Positions 1-10,301 of a stretch of DNA of 64,000 bases are shown piece by piece; positions within the stretch are counted from its first letter, which is position 1, and every line of letters begins with the position of its first letter. The stretch comes from Mantis religiosa (Eukaryota > Arthropoda > Insecta > Mantodea > Mantidae), in assembly GCA_030765055.1 (NCBI GenBank), contig CM060955.1, forward strand, positions 96,249,838 to 96,313,837, written 5' to 3'. The notes beneath the pieces are model-generated. The model saw nothing but the letters and a program-made list of their open reading frames with translations, did no database searches and was not told where the DNA came from. The translations under genes were made by a program, and so were the position numbers.

Positions 1-25
1 ACTAAATTCCTCCAAACACACATAG
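1..25 (+). repeat. 3' terminus of PLE-type repeat family H-B
   Basis: The first bases match the end shared by three other loci in the window (about 6045-6060, 15625-15640 and 28838-28852), all containing actaaattcctcc. This is therefore the right end of an element that starts in the preceding sequence. It abuts the H-A repeat starting near base 27. Confidence 0.6.
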
Positions 26-54
26 TACTCAATGCTCCACTTATTGCCAGTATT

Positions 55-143
55 TACCTAGAACGCATTTCATTAGGATCTTCCTAACATCATCAGCTGT
101 TGTCAACAACGCGTCTCATTAGAATCTTCCTATCATCAGCTGT
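55..143 (-). ncRNA. Two tandem hammerhead-like cores (H-A family)
   Basis: Read on the minus strand, CTGATGA lies at 96-90, followed by one T, then GTTAGG and CCTAAT around a short loop, then GAAA. A second, decayed unit has CTGATGA at 139-133, a shortened stem II, and GAGA in place of GAAA. Tandem units of this kind are expected if the LTR-like repeat was read through more than once. Ribozyme activity is inferred from motif layout only. Confidence 0.45.
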
Positions 144-151
144 TGTCAAAA

Positions 152-198
152 ACAGCTGATGATGTTAGGTGGATCCTAATGAAACACATTCTAGGTAA
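152..198 (+). ncRNA. Hammerhead-like core (H-A family, plus arm)
   Basis: CTGATGA is at 156-162, an extra T at 163, and stem II is GTTAGG (164-169) with CCTAAT (175-180), closed by one G-U pair. GAAA is at 181-184. The stretch after GAAA is mutated from the self-complementary form seen in the PLE-1 copy, so dimer pairing here would be weak. Confidence 0.45.
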
Positions 199-240
199 AT
201 ACTAGCAATAAGTGGTGCACTGAGTACTAGTTTGACTCAA

Positions 241-955
241 AATTATATTTCAATTTTGATATTTAAGTAATTCTTTTGGTATTGTGTTAACCTGTTCACA
301 CACATGAACCATTTTCTAAGTATATATTTTGTATTCAGGGAATGTCACATATATTTTGGGTGGAATGCAAAACTTTCTCTATATACCACAGGTAAATAGT
401 TAAGTTAAAAACACTAGCACTTATCAGGAAGAGGAAGCAAAATCGGCTGGAATTGAACTGCTTGCTGAAAATGAATGGTGAATGAAAAAAAGATTTGGGG
501 TATGTGATGGATGACATGCAAGTGTGGAAATGAAGAGGAGATAGAATTGGCATTTGTGGTAATGCACATCCTTTGGACAAACAACTGTGATTGATATTTG
601 TGGTTACAAAGTTGCCATATATAAAATCTTTTATTAACAGTAGTGTAGAGTTTCCTGCATACTGGTATGCAATATGCTTCCTGCACATTTGTGTTAGAAT
701 CACATTGATTAAAGCAATCATTTTTGTACTGAAAAGTAAGTTTTAATTGAATTTTTGTAGGTATCAATACAAAAGGAAATGAATTGTTGAAGTTATGTGA
801 TCATTACACATCATATTTTACATTTCAGCCTTTATAATTGTGTGTAAAATACCTTTACAATTATCATGTGTGGTAAAATTCTGTTCATTACTGAATGGAA
901 GTTGAGTTATAGTTCAGAGTATAATAGTTGACGTTAAATGCATACTTTAAAAAGG
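241..955. other. AT-rich stretch without recognised features
   Basis: Short open frames of about 120 codons occur here on the minus strand. Their composition (F, S, I, H-rich, no domain motif) looks like chance reading of AT-rich DNA. I see no repeat family or splice-flanked exon. Confidence 0.4.
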
Positions 956-1137
956 ATATACTTATTAAAAAACTTATTGAGTCACAGTTTATTAACACTT
1001 AAAGCTTCACTCACATCACTATTGTCCCAGTCCCATCCTCAGCCGATAGGCAACTGAGTAGTCCCGAAAATGTTCCTGTTTTAATAGTGACATGAGTGAA
1101 GTTTTAAGTTTTAATAAAGTATGACTCAGTAAGTCTT
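956..1137. repeat. Fold-back repeat, PLE-type (family H-C)
   Basis: Arms of about 50 bp (roughly 968-1025 and 1080-1135) are inverted copies. Each contains a form of gagtgaag and ends in a form of actcagtaag, with a loop of about 55 bp between them. The inner ends carry complementary halves of a hammerhead-like hairpin: CTGAGGA plus GGGACT on the minus strand near 1050-1030, and AGTCCC followed by GAAAA on the plus strand near 1063-1074. Confidence 0.55.
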
Positions 1138-2040
1138 TTAATATGAAATAGCTTCACCTTAAATAACACTTTTATTCATCACTTTCAAAGATGTGCTTAT
1201 CTACTTTACAGAATTTTATCTTAAAGCGTGAAGTAGGCAGTCCATGTGACTAATTTTAGTTCCTCATTTCATACATAACAGGACTCATTTATTTTTTTGA
1301 ACCCTACTTGTTTGTAAAAGAGCTATGAATAAGAGAACTATGATTTAATTTCTGCTCCATATTAATTTTTTTGGTAAATAGAGACTTTTGATTACTCACT
1401 CATTTGATGACTCAGTTACCTTTGTTTACCAAGCATTCCAGTAATATAAAGAGTTTCAGCTTTTAATGTCAAATATTTAGCTTTTATTCAATAATATGAT
1501 ACAAATTCAGAGCTTCATAATTTTATTTTCCCTCTGCCTACACAAAGTGAACTTGAAATATGTTAGAAATTAAATTTAATCAATTTTGCGATGTAATTCA
1601 TTCAAAATTACATCAGTAAGAACAAAAGTCATTAACTGCATAGTAAATCTCAACCAAAATATACTTGAATAAATTTTAAAGATTTTGTAAACTCATGAAA
1701 TATTCAAGAAAATTGTGTTAAAGCAATTTTTTGACAATATTTTAGTTTAATTAGCTTTAAATTTAGTGTTTGAATTTATGACTATGTATTTATATCCATT
1801 TACTGTATAAGAAATCATGGTGTATGAAAACGAACATCGCTAATCAAATCCCTTGTTTTAATCATCACAGATATTTACCTCAAAGACACTGCAGAAACCT
1901 CTTTATTGGTAATTCTGTAACATTTCCAAAATTTGAAAGCAAAATGTTTCATTAAGCTCTGAATGCAACTTGTAATAACAAATGTGCACTCTGGCTACCT
2001 GAACACTCCCTTCATCCACAATGCTGGTGAAAACCAAAAT
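1138..2040. other. AT-rich stretch without recognised features
   Basis: No coding exon, SINE or terminal repeat was recognised. Only AT-rich unique-looking sequence is visible. Confidence 0.4.
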
Positions 2041-2047
2041 AATAACC

Positions 2048-2206
2048 AATACTCTTCTGGGCTCATTGGCCGTAGTCTAACAGTGCAAATTTTGCCTGAC
2101 ATTTCACTCAAGACTGCATTAAGCATTCTCAAAGGACTCTTCGAGTCTTGAGCGAAACGTCAGGCAAAATTTGCAATGTTAGACCACAGCCAATGAGTCT
2201 GGAAGA
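2048..2206. repeat. Fold-back repeat, PLE-type (family H-D)
   Basis: The left arm (about 2050-2112) and right arm (about 2140-2206) are inverted copies sharing tgcctgac / gtcaggca and cattggc / gccaatg. Near the centre the right arm reads GAGC then GAAACGUC, the same box plus self-complementary ACGU followed by C that is seen in the other PLE-type hairpins. The upstream CUGANGA box is not clearly preserved. Confidence 0.55.
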
Positions 2207-2496
2207 AAATTTACTACAAATGGACGCCGGCCATGAAAGCCTAAGTACATACAAACCAATACTCAGTTCATAAACAGCTCTAATGTATACCATTCAGTGC
2301 ATGCACTGAAACAGGATATCTAACTGCATTTTATAATAAAATATTTTCAAACAAAATGTTGACATAGATTATTGATTAATTTATTGACTTTTGAGAACTC
2401 GGGGCAAAACCTGGCACTCAGCAGTTCCACATTCTATATTACCATTTTCATAACAGCAAGATAGCCTCCTATTTAACAAGATACATCCAGTTTACT

Positions 2497-2793
2497 ATGG
2501 AAGTAGAAAGAGACAACACCCTACCCTTTTTGAACCTCAAGATAACTAGAAATCATCATGGTGTAGATTTTGGAATATACAGGAAGCCCACACACATAGA
2601 TAATTACATAAAGAAAAATGAATACAACCCAGTTTCACATCAACTAGCTGCCTTTAGAAGTCTAATTCACCGGCTATACAACATCCCACTGAGTAAGGAG
2701 GAATTTTTGAAAGAACAACACATAAAAGACAGCGGTATTAAATGGATTCAACCCAGCCATCATAAGGAACATGATGAGAAAAAAAAAAACTGA
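2497..2793 (+). pseudogene. PLE-1 reverse transcriptase, C-terminal fragment
   Basis: The 98-codon open segment carries LPFLNLKITR followed by FGIYRKPTHIDNYI. This parallels LPFLDLKI and FGIHRKATHTDNYI in PLE-2 (24187-24885). It lacks the upstream catalytic YADD block because the element is 5'-truncated. The frame is lost near the run of A at 2779-2789, and the conserved YHPWA segment continues in another frame. It therefore cannot encode a working polymerase. Confidence 0.8.
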
Positions 2794-2925
2794 AGATAAA
2801 ATACCACTCTCACACCACTTAAAAACAAATTGGCAATATAGAAAATTCATCTACCATCCATGGGCTTTTAGAAAATTTGAACGAATCTTCAAAAGACTAA
2901 ACTTAAAACTAGCACCCCAAAACAA

Positions 2926-3381
2926 ATGGGGAACATGCTAAATAAACCACTGAAAAATACAATCCCCAACAATTTGAAATCAGGAATTTATCAGATTAAT
3001 TGTGAAACCTGTGAAAAAAGCTACATAGGAAAAACTAAGAGAAACTTGTTAACCAGGCAAAAAGAACACCAGAGGAACATTAAGTTGAAACAAACAGAAA
3101 AATCTGCAGTTTCACACCATTTTTGGACAGAAAACCACAACATTGGCCACAACATTAAACTGTTAAAATCTTTAAGTACACCCATAGAATTGGATATTTG
3201 GGAAAAAATATTCATAAACAAAAACCGTGATAAAGTTATAAATTTTGAAATCCCGGCATTAAATGAAGTATTAAAACTTAGTGCCCCTAACACCAGATGG
3301 CAGAGTGATCGGAGCTCTGTAGTAGTGGAAGAAGAGGAAGGTTCATTTAGTCACCAAACAGCTGAGGATGAGATTGAATGA
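2926..3381 (+). pseudogene. PLE-1 GIY-YIG endonuclease domain
   Basis: The 151-codon frame has SGIYQINCETC at residues 19-29 and SYIGKTKRNLLTRQKEH about residues 31-48. Together these are the GIY and YIG strands and the conserved Arg/His-containing helix of the nuclease that PLEs use to nick target DNA. Cysteines in CETC match the Cys pair typical of PLE nucleases. The frame continues past the nuclease core to an acidic tail (EEEEG) and a stop at 3379-3381. The start ATG is inside the RT-nuclease linker and is not a natural start. Confidence 0.85.
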
Positions 3382-3631
3382 TCTTGAAAACCTTTCAATT
3401 ATACAACAAGTAAGTGAAGTTTGAGTGTAAACATAGTGACTCATAAATCAAACTCAAATATAAAGATACTTTTTGTTTAAGGTGTAGCTTCACAGGCAAT
3501 TGGCGAGTGGTGGTGTAATTTTAAACAATGAATTTATTCTGTTGTTTAAGGACTATGATACAATGAAGCACAAAATTAATACAATTTTGAGTCGAACTAA
3601 TACTCAATGCTCCATTTATTGCTAGTATTTA

Positions 3632-3676
3632 CCTAGAACGCGTTTCGTTAGGACTTCCTAACATCATCAGCTGAGT
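3632..3676 (-). ncRNA. Hammerhead-like ribozyme core, PLE-1 left arm
   Basis: On the minus strand CTGATGA is at 3670-3664 and an extra T at 3663. Stem II is GTTAGG (3662-3657) with CCTAAC (3652-3647) around a 4-nt loop, and GAAA is at 3646-3643. Next comes CGCGT, so the A of GAAA plus these bases forms self-complementary ACGCGU, then U as the candidate cleavage-site base, then CUAGG. Stem I pairing with the bases before CTGATGA is weak in this copy. Confidence 0.55.
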
Positions 3677-3681
3677 CGACA

Positions 3682-3725
3682 ACAGCTGATGATGTTAGGA
3701 AGTCCTAACGAAACGCATTCTAGGT
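3682..3725 (+). ncRNA. Hammerhead-like ribozyme core, PLE-1 right arm
   Basis: CTGATGA is at 3686-3692, extra T at 3693, GTTAGG 3694-3699, loop 3700-3703, CCTAAC 3704-3709, GAAA 3710-3713. The self-complementary stretch is mutated (CGCAT instead of CGCGT). The element thus carries one core per strand. Confidence 0.55.
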
Positions 3726-3785
3726 AAATACTAGCAATAAATGGAGCATTGAGTATTAGTTTGACTCAAAATTGTATTAATGAAT

Positions 3786-4470
3786 TTATTATTGAAATGG
3801 TGAGCAAGCAAAAGTAGGAAAAGGAGGTAAATTATGGGAACTATTTAAGCAATGTATGATCTTTGTTTTTAAATCTCAGTACAGATGTGAAAGCAAAGAA
3901 ACTAGAAACAGTGGAATGGTTAATGCACAAAACTAATAAAAAATAAATAAACTTTGTAAACATGTGTGTCTTGAAATCAAAATTGCAGTGGAAAGTTATT
4001 ACTTTCACTGCAGTTTTAGAATAAGTGGCACATGTATTATTTCTTTCAAATATTTTAATGTTAATAAAAAAAAAAAAAAAAAAACAGGAAACAATGGCAA
4101 TGATAGTTAAATGTTTTGTACTATTCCATGCTGAAAGTAATTAGTTTTTATTAAATTTCAAAGAAAAAACATTACATGCTTTTATGTTTAAACTTTATGA
4201 TTGAGAAAGTTCACAAATCAAGGTTTATCAGAAGTTCTGCAAAGCTTACATGCATTTTGCATGAAGTGGAGTTTGAAAATTAATTTAAAAAAAGTCAGAT
4301 AATGGATTCAAAAGTGAACACAATTTAAAGAGGAAAAGTGGTATGTAGAAGGGGAAGAATTAGAAATAGTAAGGCAATTTGATTGTTTAGGTGTAAGACT
4401 AAAGCAGCAATGGTAGATGGAATGACCAGAAGATAATATTTTAGTTATGGGAAAATTAGCAATAATTATC
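3786..4470. other. AT-rich stretch, no gene seen
   Basis: The stretch holds only a poly-A run near 4066-4084 and AT-rich sequence. No recognisable repeat boundary or exon is present. Confidence 0.4.
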
Positions 4471-4471
4471 A

Positions 4472-5085
4472 CAAGATCATGCTAACGAAATGCTAGTTAC
4501 TTGGTCAGAAAGGGTGTAGACGTTTGGGGAGGTGATGAGGAATGGAAGATTATAGGCAAAATACAATGTTATTTTGCCAACAAATCATAGGATTAGATGT
4601 AATATCCCGAAATGGAGCAGCAGTGGTAGAACTGAGAAAAGTGGGTAGTAAGGATATAGGAGAAAGGCTGCTGAAATACTGGTGCAGAATAAGAGCATTG
4701 GAGGAACATATATGGGCAGAGAGAGAGAGAGACAGACAGGCAGAAGTTTTAGTAAATAGTAAGAAATAGAGTTGATAACATAGAGAAGCAAAATATTTCG
4801 AAGTCTTAGAGACAAGAAAAGTTTATTATATAAAAAAATGAAGTAAGGGATAGAAAGAAATATATAGACACTTGTAATAGGCTATGGAGAGAAGTGTGGG
4901 CATGGACTATATTGAATGCACTTACAATAAGGGTAGATGGGAACGGAATGAATCTAGATATATGTCCCCTCTTTGGGGGAGAAGATAAGGAATCACATTA
5001 TACATACTGTCCAGCAACACAAAGAAGGTTCCTAAAAGGAATGTGCTGTCTTACACAGTGGGACAAGGACAGCGGATGTGTTTGA
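4472..5085 (+). pseudogene. LINE ORF2 C-terminal fragment
   Basis: Two open pieces (4542-4769 and 4894-5085) read like the 3' part of a LINE ORF2: LFCQQIIGLDVISRNGAAVV, then a Glu/Arg-rich segment, then DICPLFGGEDKESHY. The last resembles a degraded CPLC zinc-knuckle (second Cys is Phe) and matches KCPLCGEENADFH of the reverse-strand fragment at 7376-7576. Frames are interrupted. It belongs with the fragments at 7.4 kb and 10.8-12.9 kb as one LINE family. Confidence 0.6.
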
Positions 5086-5090
5086 CAGGG

Positions 5091-5485
5091 AACGCATGCT
5101 ATACAAGGAGCAGAACCATTAAAAAACATGTGCCCTTTTCATTCTGTACACTAAAACCGAGAAGATTCATTCACAAAAGAAGAAGCCGTCATGATGTTTT
5201 TGAATGGTCTATAATTGTACTGACATGAGCTGTCATAAACCTGTCCAAGGAGGGTGTGGGAACCTTCTGCAATCCCCCTGCGTCTCAGGCCCTGAAGACT
5301 TTCTCTCCTGTGGAGGACAATATATTAGAATGTGAAAAAACAGGGAGAGCACACTATATACCTCAAATAATGGGAGAATAAAAATATAGCAATTATAAAA
5401 ATAAAGATAATGAAATTAAAGAATAAATGAGAGAAATTTACTAGGGGAAGTTAATGGAAAAACAAGAGAAAAATGATTTTAGTTA
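5091..5485. other. Unassigned stretch
   Basis: Possible 3' tail of the LINE fragment upstream (the region near 5200-5330 is GC-richer), then AT-rich sequence. No independent feature is supported. Confidence 0.3.
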
Positions 5486-5622
5486 ATTGATGGAAATTAA
5501 TCATTTCTTCATACTAGCCGTATATACGCTAAGGTCTTTGATAGAAAGACTGGACGGAAACCAGGAGATCCATGGTTCAAATCCTGGCCATGGCATTGAA
5601 TTTTTCATGTTGACTATCAAGA
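5486..5622 (+). mobile_element. SINE-D copy with inverted junction
   Basis: Bases about 5486-5545 match the SINE-D tail in reverse orientation (tcttcatactagccgtatat). Bases 5546-5622 match the tRNA-like half in forward orientation (ccaggagatcc, ggttcaaatcctggcc). The switch of orientation inside one copy recurs at 21.4 and 43.4 kb. Confidence 0.65.
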
Positions 5623-5639
5623 GAAAAATGAATTGAAAA

Positions 5640-6060
5640 AATTATTTGTCAGTTTTCTTGACACTTCGTCACTTATTGTTTTATATTATTGAGGGAGTAG
5701 TTTCAGGAGCCATTGTTTCCATGTTCAACCTCTGTCATCTGTTATCGTCTGCTCTCTTTTCTCTGGAGTGATAAATTAAAATAAGCTTACAAAATGGGAG
5801 AACATATTCATATGGAAAAATAAGGTCTGAGTAATGAACTTTGAAATCCCACCAGTAGATAATTTGAGAAAGAAGTTCATAGTTCCACCACCAGAGAGAA
5901 CAGAGCAGATGACAACAGACAATAGTTGGATAGAGGTTTAAAATGGAAGCAATGGTTCAACTTCAATAATATAAAAATGTAAGCAATGAAGTGTCAAGAA
6001 AACCACTACAAATAGTTTCTGCAATTAATTTTCACGTCACTGTTACTAAATTCCTCCAAG
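5640..6060. mobile_element. PLE-type fold-back repeat, family H-B, copy 1
   Basis: Divergent inverted arms (about 5640-5765 and 5880-6005) share gacacttcgtcac / gaagtgtc and the segment around a hammerhead-like hairpin. A fragment inside (tgaactttgaaatccc near 5838) matches PLE coding relics: the same words occur at 25513-25530 in PLE-2. The right end has the common terminus actgttactaaattcctcc. This ties family H-B to PLEs. Confidence 0.6.
5690..5734 (-). ncRNA. Hammerhead-like core, H-B copy 1 left arm
   Basis: Minus strand: GAGG, then UUGAACA in the position of CUGANGA, extra U, GGAAAC and GCUCCU around AAUG, GAAA, CUACU, C, then CCUC. GAGG and CCUC can form stem I. The box is degenerate (UUGAACA) and stem II has mismatches, so this copy is likely dead. 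Confidence 0.35.
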
Positions 6061-6432
6061 CATGCATAAGAGAAAAATAGCTTAGACAAATAAATCAAAA
6101 GGCTTATGATATAAGTTAGTTAAGATCCACCATACATAGATAACCATAGAATTGAATCTACAGCGGATTAGAGACAAAATAGCAATTCAAGCGAAATGTA
6201 TAAGAAAACTGTAAAACTGTAACAATATTATGGAGCAATAAGTACTTCTATCTATCGTCTATCATGAATGAGAAAAGCAACTCAAGCCATTTAGTTTTCT
6301 TCTTCTTTACCATTACTGTAGTTTAGTTTCACATAGGATGATGAACAAATGAAAGAAACAAATACCAAAATTAGAGTCCTAAAGCAGTATTCATCCTATG
6401 CAGAGTGGGTAAACTTAATGAAAAAGCTACAG
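6061..6432. other. Unassigned AT-rich stretch
   Basis: No exon, repeat or terminal structure recognised. Confidence 0.35.
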
Positions 6433-6925
6433 AGCGAGATGGCTCAGATGGCTTCCTCTGTGGCCTCCATTTAGGAGGCCCAGGTTAGATTCCCATGGCC
6501 GACCTCCTGACTCAGCAGTTTTTCCAGGAGTTTTCTTGGGTCACCAGGCAAATGCTGAGTAGGATTACATCTACCGAATTTCCTGTCCCTCTATTTTATC
6601 TCTGTTATCATTTCATATCATCTCTTATCTGGTGGTTTCTTTCAGGTAGAAGTGTCAGCAAGTGTTTCGGCGCTGCATGGCAGGATGATATACATTTCCT
6701 CCTTCAGTAGGACGGTTTCTGTTCTCTGGGCTGACCTTGTGGGGGCCATTTCTGGACCATGGTGGGTGGGATGCCGGTTGTGCTTGCCTACTGGGGGGTT
6801 TTCCAACTGGTAAATAGTAGGGACTCTGATCTCTGCACTTTGTTACCCGTTGAATCTACCACCCTCTGTCTTCTCTTGCCTCATCCTTCCTCCTCGGGAT
6901 GACGTACTTGGGGTACAATAAACCA
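6433..6925 (+). mobile_element. SINE-C (about 490 bp), copy 1
   Basis: A GC-richer block is alignable over its whole length to 34800-35262. It starts with a tRNA-like head (ggcccaggttagattccc as a B-box). It continues through ccgaatttcctgtc, atggcaggatgatat and gggtgggatgccggttgt, and ends near ggggtacaata. Two copies in 64 kb and the tRNA-like promoter half argue for a SINE. Confidence 0.7.
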
Positions 6926-7209
6926 CATAAGATTTAAAGCTCATTTACTTAAGCATTGTTTGATTCATGTGCTGTCATTTGCTCTGGAACATTCATTCTA
7001 TAACTTCTGTAACTCTTGAATGTGCTCTCAAGGAGATTCACTGATTTGCCAGAATAAACTATCCTTAATCTTTGTTTATGTAATTTGTAATTTATTTCTC
7101 ATCTTTCCTTTTACATCATCAAATGGAAATACAAAATCAAGATTACAATTATAAAATCCATACTGGAAAATGCTGTATATTCCTAAATCCTGAAAATGCT
7201 ACCATGCTG

Positions 7210-7590
7210 CCTGCCATTGAATAATTATTTGGTCCCCATACATCTAACCCTAGGTTTTTGGGTATTGGAAGCCCTCTACTCCTTTTTACACATTTTTTCA
7301 TTTCCCCTATCCTACTCTACATTTTTCTCTTAATTGTTCTTAGCCATCTCTCTTTAACTTTCCCTAAATAATTACCTATATTTCACCTGTTCTTTCCCCT
7401 TTTACTGACAAAATTTTTCTAATTACTACTTCACCCCCCAAATTGTCCCATTTACATAGCCAGGCCTGCTCTCTCCATATCTTTGTTTGACTACAATATA
7501 ATATACAATGGAAATCTGCGTTCTCTTCTCCGCACAATGGACATTTATCTAGATCCCTCTCTTTCAAGTTTCTCACTCGTGTTCTCGCCC
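7210..7590 (-). pseudogene. LINE ORF2 C-terminal fragment
   Basis: On the minus strand, the open segment 7576-7376 reads RDLDKCPLCGEENADFHCI followed by YCSQTKIWREQAW. This is a CCHC-like zinc knuckle (C..C..H..C) typical of the 3' end of some LINE ORF2 proteins. After a stop, translation continues with KVKERW-like text. It is the same family as 4472-5085 and 10760-12900. Confidence 0.65.
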
Positions 7591-7599
7591 AAGCAAAAC

Positions 7600-8549
7600 C
7601 TTCTCACCCTAACTTACTACATATATCTATATATCCTTCCCTCCCCCAGGTTGTTTATGTAAAATAAACCAGAGTAGCTACTCCGCATTGGTCAGACTGT
7701 TTCTGTATTTTATCGAATGAAGAAAACCTGCATGTTCTTACATATGCCTTTGCAAGAACATGCTTAAAAATCTGTGAGCAAATGTCTACTCTGTGCTATT
7801 TAGAGCCACCTACATGGGCAGAAACAGTGTAAGTTGTGCCATCATTAATATTTTTGTGAGAGGGGTTATCCAAAATTTGGAGAAGTGCAAAAATATTGAA
7901 GTAAATTAATACAGGTGATTAAACATATTTATTACAGTTTTTAATTGAATACTGCAATTGTTAACACAGTTTATTAATTTAATTATACTCTATTAAAACA
8001 AACAAACAGTAATTGATAAGACTATTTGTAGTCAGTTTTTCACACTACATTACTTTTTGATTTTTTGAATTATTTTTTTAAGTTTTTACTGTTTTGATAT
8101 CATAGTTACTGTAGTACTTAAGACATCCCATTTGCAAAGCTTCCAGTGGCATAAAAAAGCAACTAAATAGTTGGTACAAATCTCACAAAATAAAAGAAAT
8201 TGAGCAGTGAATGCATCATAGTTTTGGGGGAGAATGTGCAGCCCTGATTTTGTGCATATCAGCCTTTGCCATTATCATCTTATTGCCATGCTTAATAATT
8301 TAACATGGTGCATAGCTTTGATTGCAAATTATATTTATCATCTAGAGTTTGAGTAGTTACAGCTAATGAATTTCTTTCCTTAGCTGGCTGTTTGCTTTAG
8401 CATTGACAATTATTCAATTACCCTGTGTGGTGATAGAGACACATAAACTACGTAATTTAACATTACATATCTTATACAGACAAAATGTATTTCTTTGTCA
8501 AAGATCAGAAGCAAAACTGATTACAGTGTTGGTTTTTTATTTTTTTTTT
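7600..8549. other. AT-rich stretch without recognised features
   Basis: Low-GC sequence with T-rich runs. No coding exon or repeat match to other loci in the window was noticed. Confidence 0.4.
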
Positions 8550-8781
8550 GTAATTTAAGTCCCCCACCATTAAGTCATATCGAACGATGAATGGAATGGG
8601 TGAAATGATGCTCAAATGAGTCCAGGGTCCATGGAGCTTAGAGTTACCCGACATTCGTCTTTCAGGATAAGGGAAAACCCCGAAAAAACCTTATCCAGGT
8701 AACTCGCTCTGACCGAGATTCGAACTCGGGACCTCTTGAACGTGAGGCAGACATGCTACCATCTATGCTACCGAGGCGGGC
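8550..8781 (-). mobile_element. SINE-A, full-length reverse copy
   Basis: A complete copy of the commonest SINE in the window. On the minus strand it starts with cccgcctcggtagcatagat (A-box side of a tRNA-like head). It carries the B-box cgagttcgaatctcgg and continues with gagttacctggataaggttt. It ends with aagtcatatcgaac-type sequence in reverse, then an A/T tail. Other copies: 17021, 30602/31985, 41966, 46974, 52950, 62738, and a tail at 14239. Confidence 0.85.
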
Positions 8782-8881
8782 ACAGTGTTGCTTGCAAGAG
8801 ATAGGATGTCTGCACTGGAGAAGAATAGTGTTGGAGATATCAGTGTTAATGTGACAAACATTACTATTCTTTGTGAGTAAG

Positions 8882-9165
8882 AACTATGATGCAATGAAGC
8901 ACAAAATTAATATAATTTTGTGTCAAACTAGTACTCTATGCTCCATATATTGCTATTGTTTACCTAGGATGCATTTTGTTCGTACCTTCCTAACATCGTC
9001 AGCTAATGTTAACTGTTGAATTTTGCAACCCCTATTGCCTCCAAAGGGTTCACCAAATCAAAATTCAACCATCAACGTTAGCTGAGGATTTTAGGAAGAT
9101 CCTAGGTAATCACTAGCAATATATGGAGCATGGAGTACTCGTTCAACTCAATTATATTACTATTC
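8882..9165. mobile_element. PLE-type inverted repeat, family H-A, copy 3
   Basis: Arms 8930-9010 and about 9045-9160 are inverted. A nested inner palindrome pairs gttgaattttg (near 9014) with caaaattcaac (near 9058). The 5' flank gaactatgatgcaatgaagc matches the flank of copy 2. The left arm (minus strand) has TTAG before CTGACGA, a single T, GTTAGG, and later self-complementary ATGCAT, then C and CTAGG. TTAG/CTAG(G) can form stem I in this copy, but the GAAA box is mutated. Confidence 0.6.
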
Positions 9166-10300
9166 TTCCCAGGATAACTCAGTTTGTAACATCTATATGA
9201 GAATATAGCACATTTGTATCTCATTGCAGCTTTTACAAATAATTACCTTCTCTCACATTTTGAGCTTTTCCATTTTGTTTAATGTGAAATGCAAGAAAAA
9301 GGCTGGAGAAAGTAAAAATAAAACAAACCTTGTAGGTCATACACTACTTCAGCTTTTTATTGAGAACGTTAGTTTTGACTTTTTTCTTTTGTAGTGAACA
9401 ATGTATTAGATACAATAAACATTAAGTATAAAAATAAATATTACAAAACTCAAACACATCCTTTTAAAAACTGGTATACCTTCAATAACATTTTTAATTC
9501 AAGTTTCTTTAAATTTTCAGTTTGTGTTAAATATGCGTAATATATTTTTGGTTACTGTGCTTGGATATAGCTATATCAGTAAATAGCCGTTCTTAAACTA
9601 AGAGTTAATATTTAATACATTTAAAATTTTCCTATAATGCAAAATGCCTTTGTGACCTTGTCGGAAGTTATTTCAGAATTTGCTGGGACCATTATTAAGA
9701 AAAAGTTTCTCTTATGGTCATGTTTTAATACTTAACTGATCATTTACTTTATAAAACACTGTTACAACATACATAAAATACCAATTATACTTAAACAAAA
9801 CCATACTCATTTGTTGTAATATTTTTAATTAATTTTTAAATAAAAAATCAGTAGCTTTGGTATAAATGTTTGCCGTTACTGGATATTGGATTGCTTTAAG
9901 GGGAGTTGGAAGCTTCCCTCTCATTAATGTTGAGTTTACTAAGCTTATACACCTAAACATTTTGCCAAAACATGACAGTTTACAAAGGAAACCGTCACTG
10001 GGTTGTAACCATTAGTCAACAAAAGGAGACCCTCCTAAACGGGAAGAGAGACAATGTAGTCAATCTTCTAGTTCCTCTATTTCCTGCACATTCTGCAGTC
10101 ATTTTAGTTTCGTGTATTGTGTGGTTTGCAAATCAGTGAGTTAGTGCACATCATGTTCTTTTTCCAAACTTGGAGATTACCTGAAGCTGTATTTGATTAT
10201 GTGAATAACTTCAGCAACCTGAGCCTTCTTCACCAAAAACCTTAGAATCAAATACAAATAGTGTTGTCATTGGGAGAGGTACTAGATTATGTAAACAGAT
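9166..10300. other. AT-rich stretch without recognised features
   Basis: I see no gene. The GC-richer part near 9960-10100 has no recognised repeat identity. Confidence 0.35.
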
Positions 10301-10301
10301 A

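Larger units (their letters stand above)
27..240. mobile_element. PLE-type inverted terminal repeat, family H-A, copy 1
   Basis: Bases 27-100 and about 150-225 are imperfect inverted copies of the unit found at the 3' end of PLE-1 (3585-3780) and at 8882-9165. An additional partial reverse unit sits between the arms at 108-143, so this locus has a tandem plus inverted arrangement. No open reading frame is present. It is probably a terminal-repeat remnant of a Penelope-like element. Confidence 0.65.
2440..3381 (+). mobile_element. Penelope-like element PLE-1, coding remnant
   Basis: This is a 5'-truncated PLE body. It starts inside the reverse transcriptase, just before the LPFLNLKI motif, and runs through the RT thumb region and a GIY-YIG nuclease domain. 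The linker reads KFIYHPWAFRKFERIF near 2845-2890 in a different frame from the flanking pieces, so at least two frameshifts separate the domains. Domain order (RT then GIY-YIG) is diagnostic for Penelope-like elements. The 3' end is followed by family H-A inverted terminal repeats (3549-3785), which identifies H-A as the terminal repeat of this element. It is inactive as read. Confidence 0.85.
3549..3785. mobile_element. PLE-1 terminal inverted repeat (family H-A, copy 2)
   Basis: Two inverted arms (about 3585-3676 and 3683-3775) meet at ctgagtcgacaacag and match almost perfectly. The sequence directly before the arms (ggactatgatacaatgaagc) recurs before copy 3 at 8882. This marks the 3' untranslated end of the same PLE family at both loci. 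Confidence 0.75.

Noticed and set aside
335..767. Two overlapping minus-strand frames of about 120 codons
   Set aside because: Composition typical of AT-rich non-coding DNA, with no domain, splice support or conservation clue.
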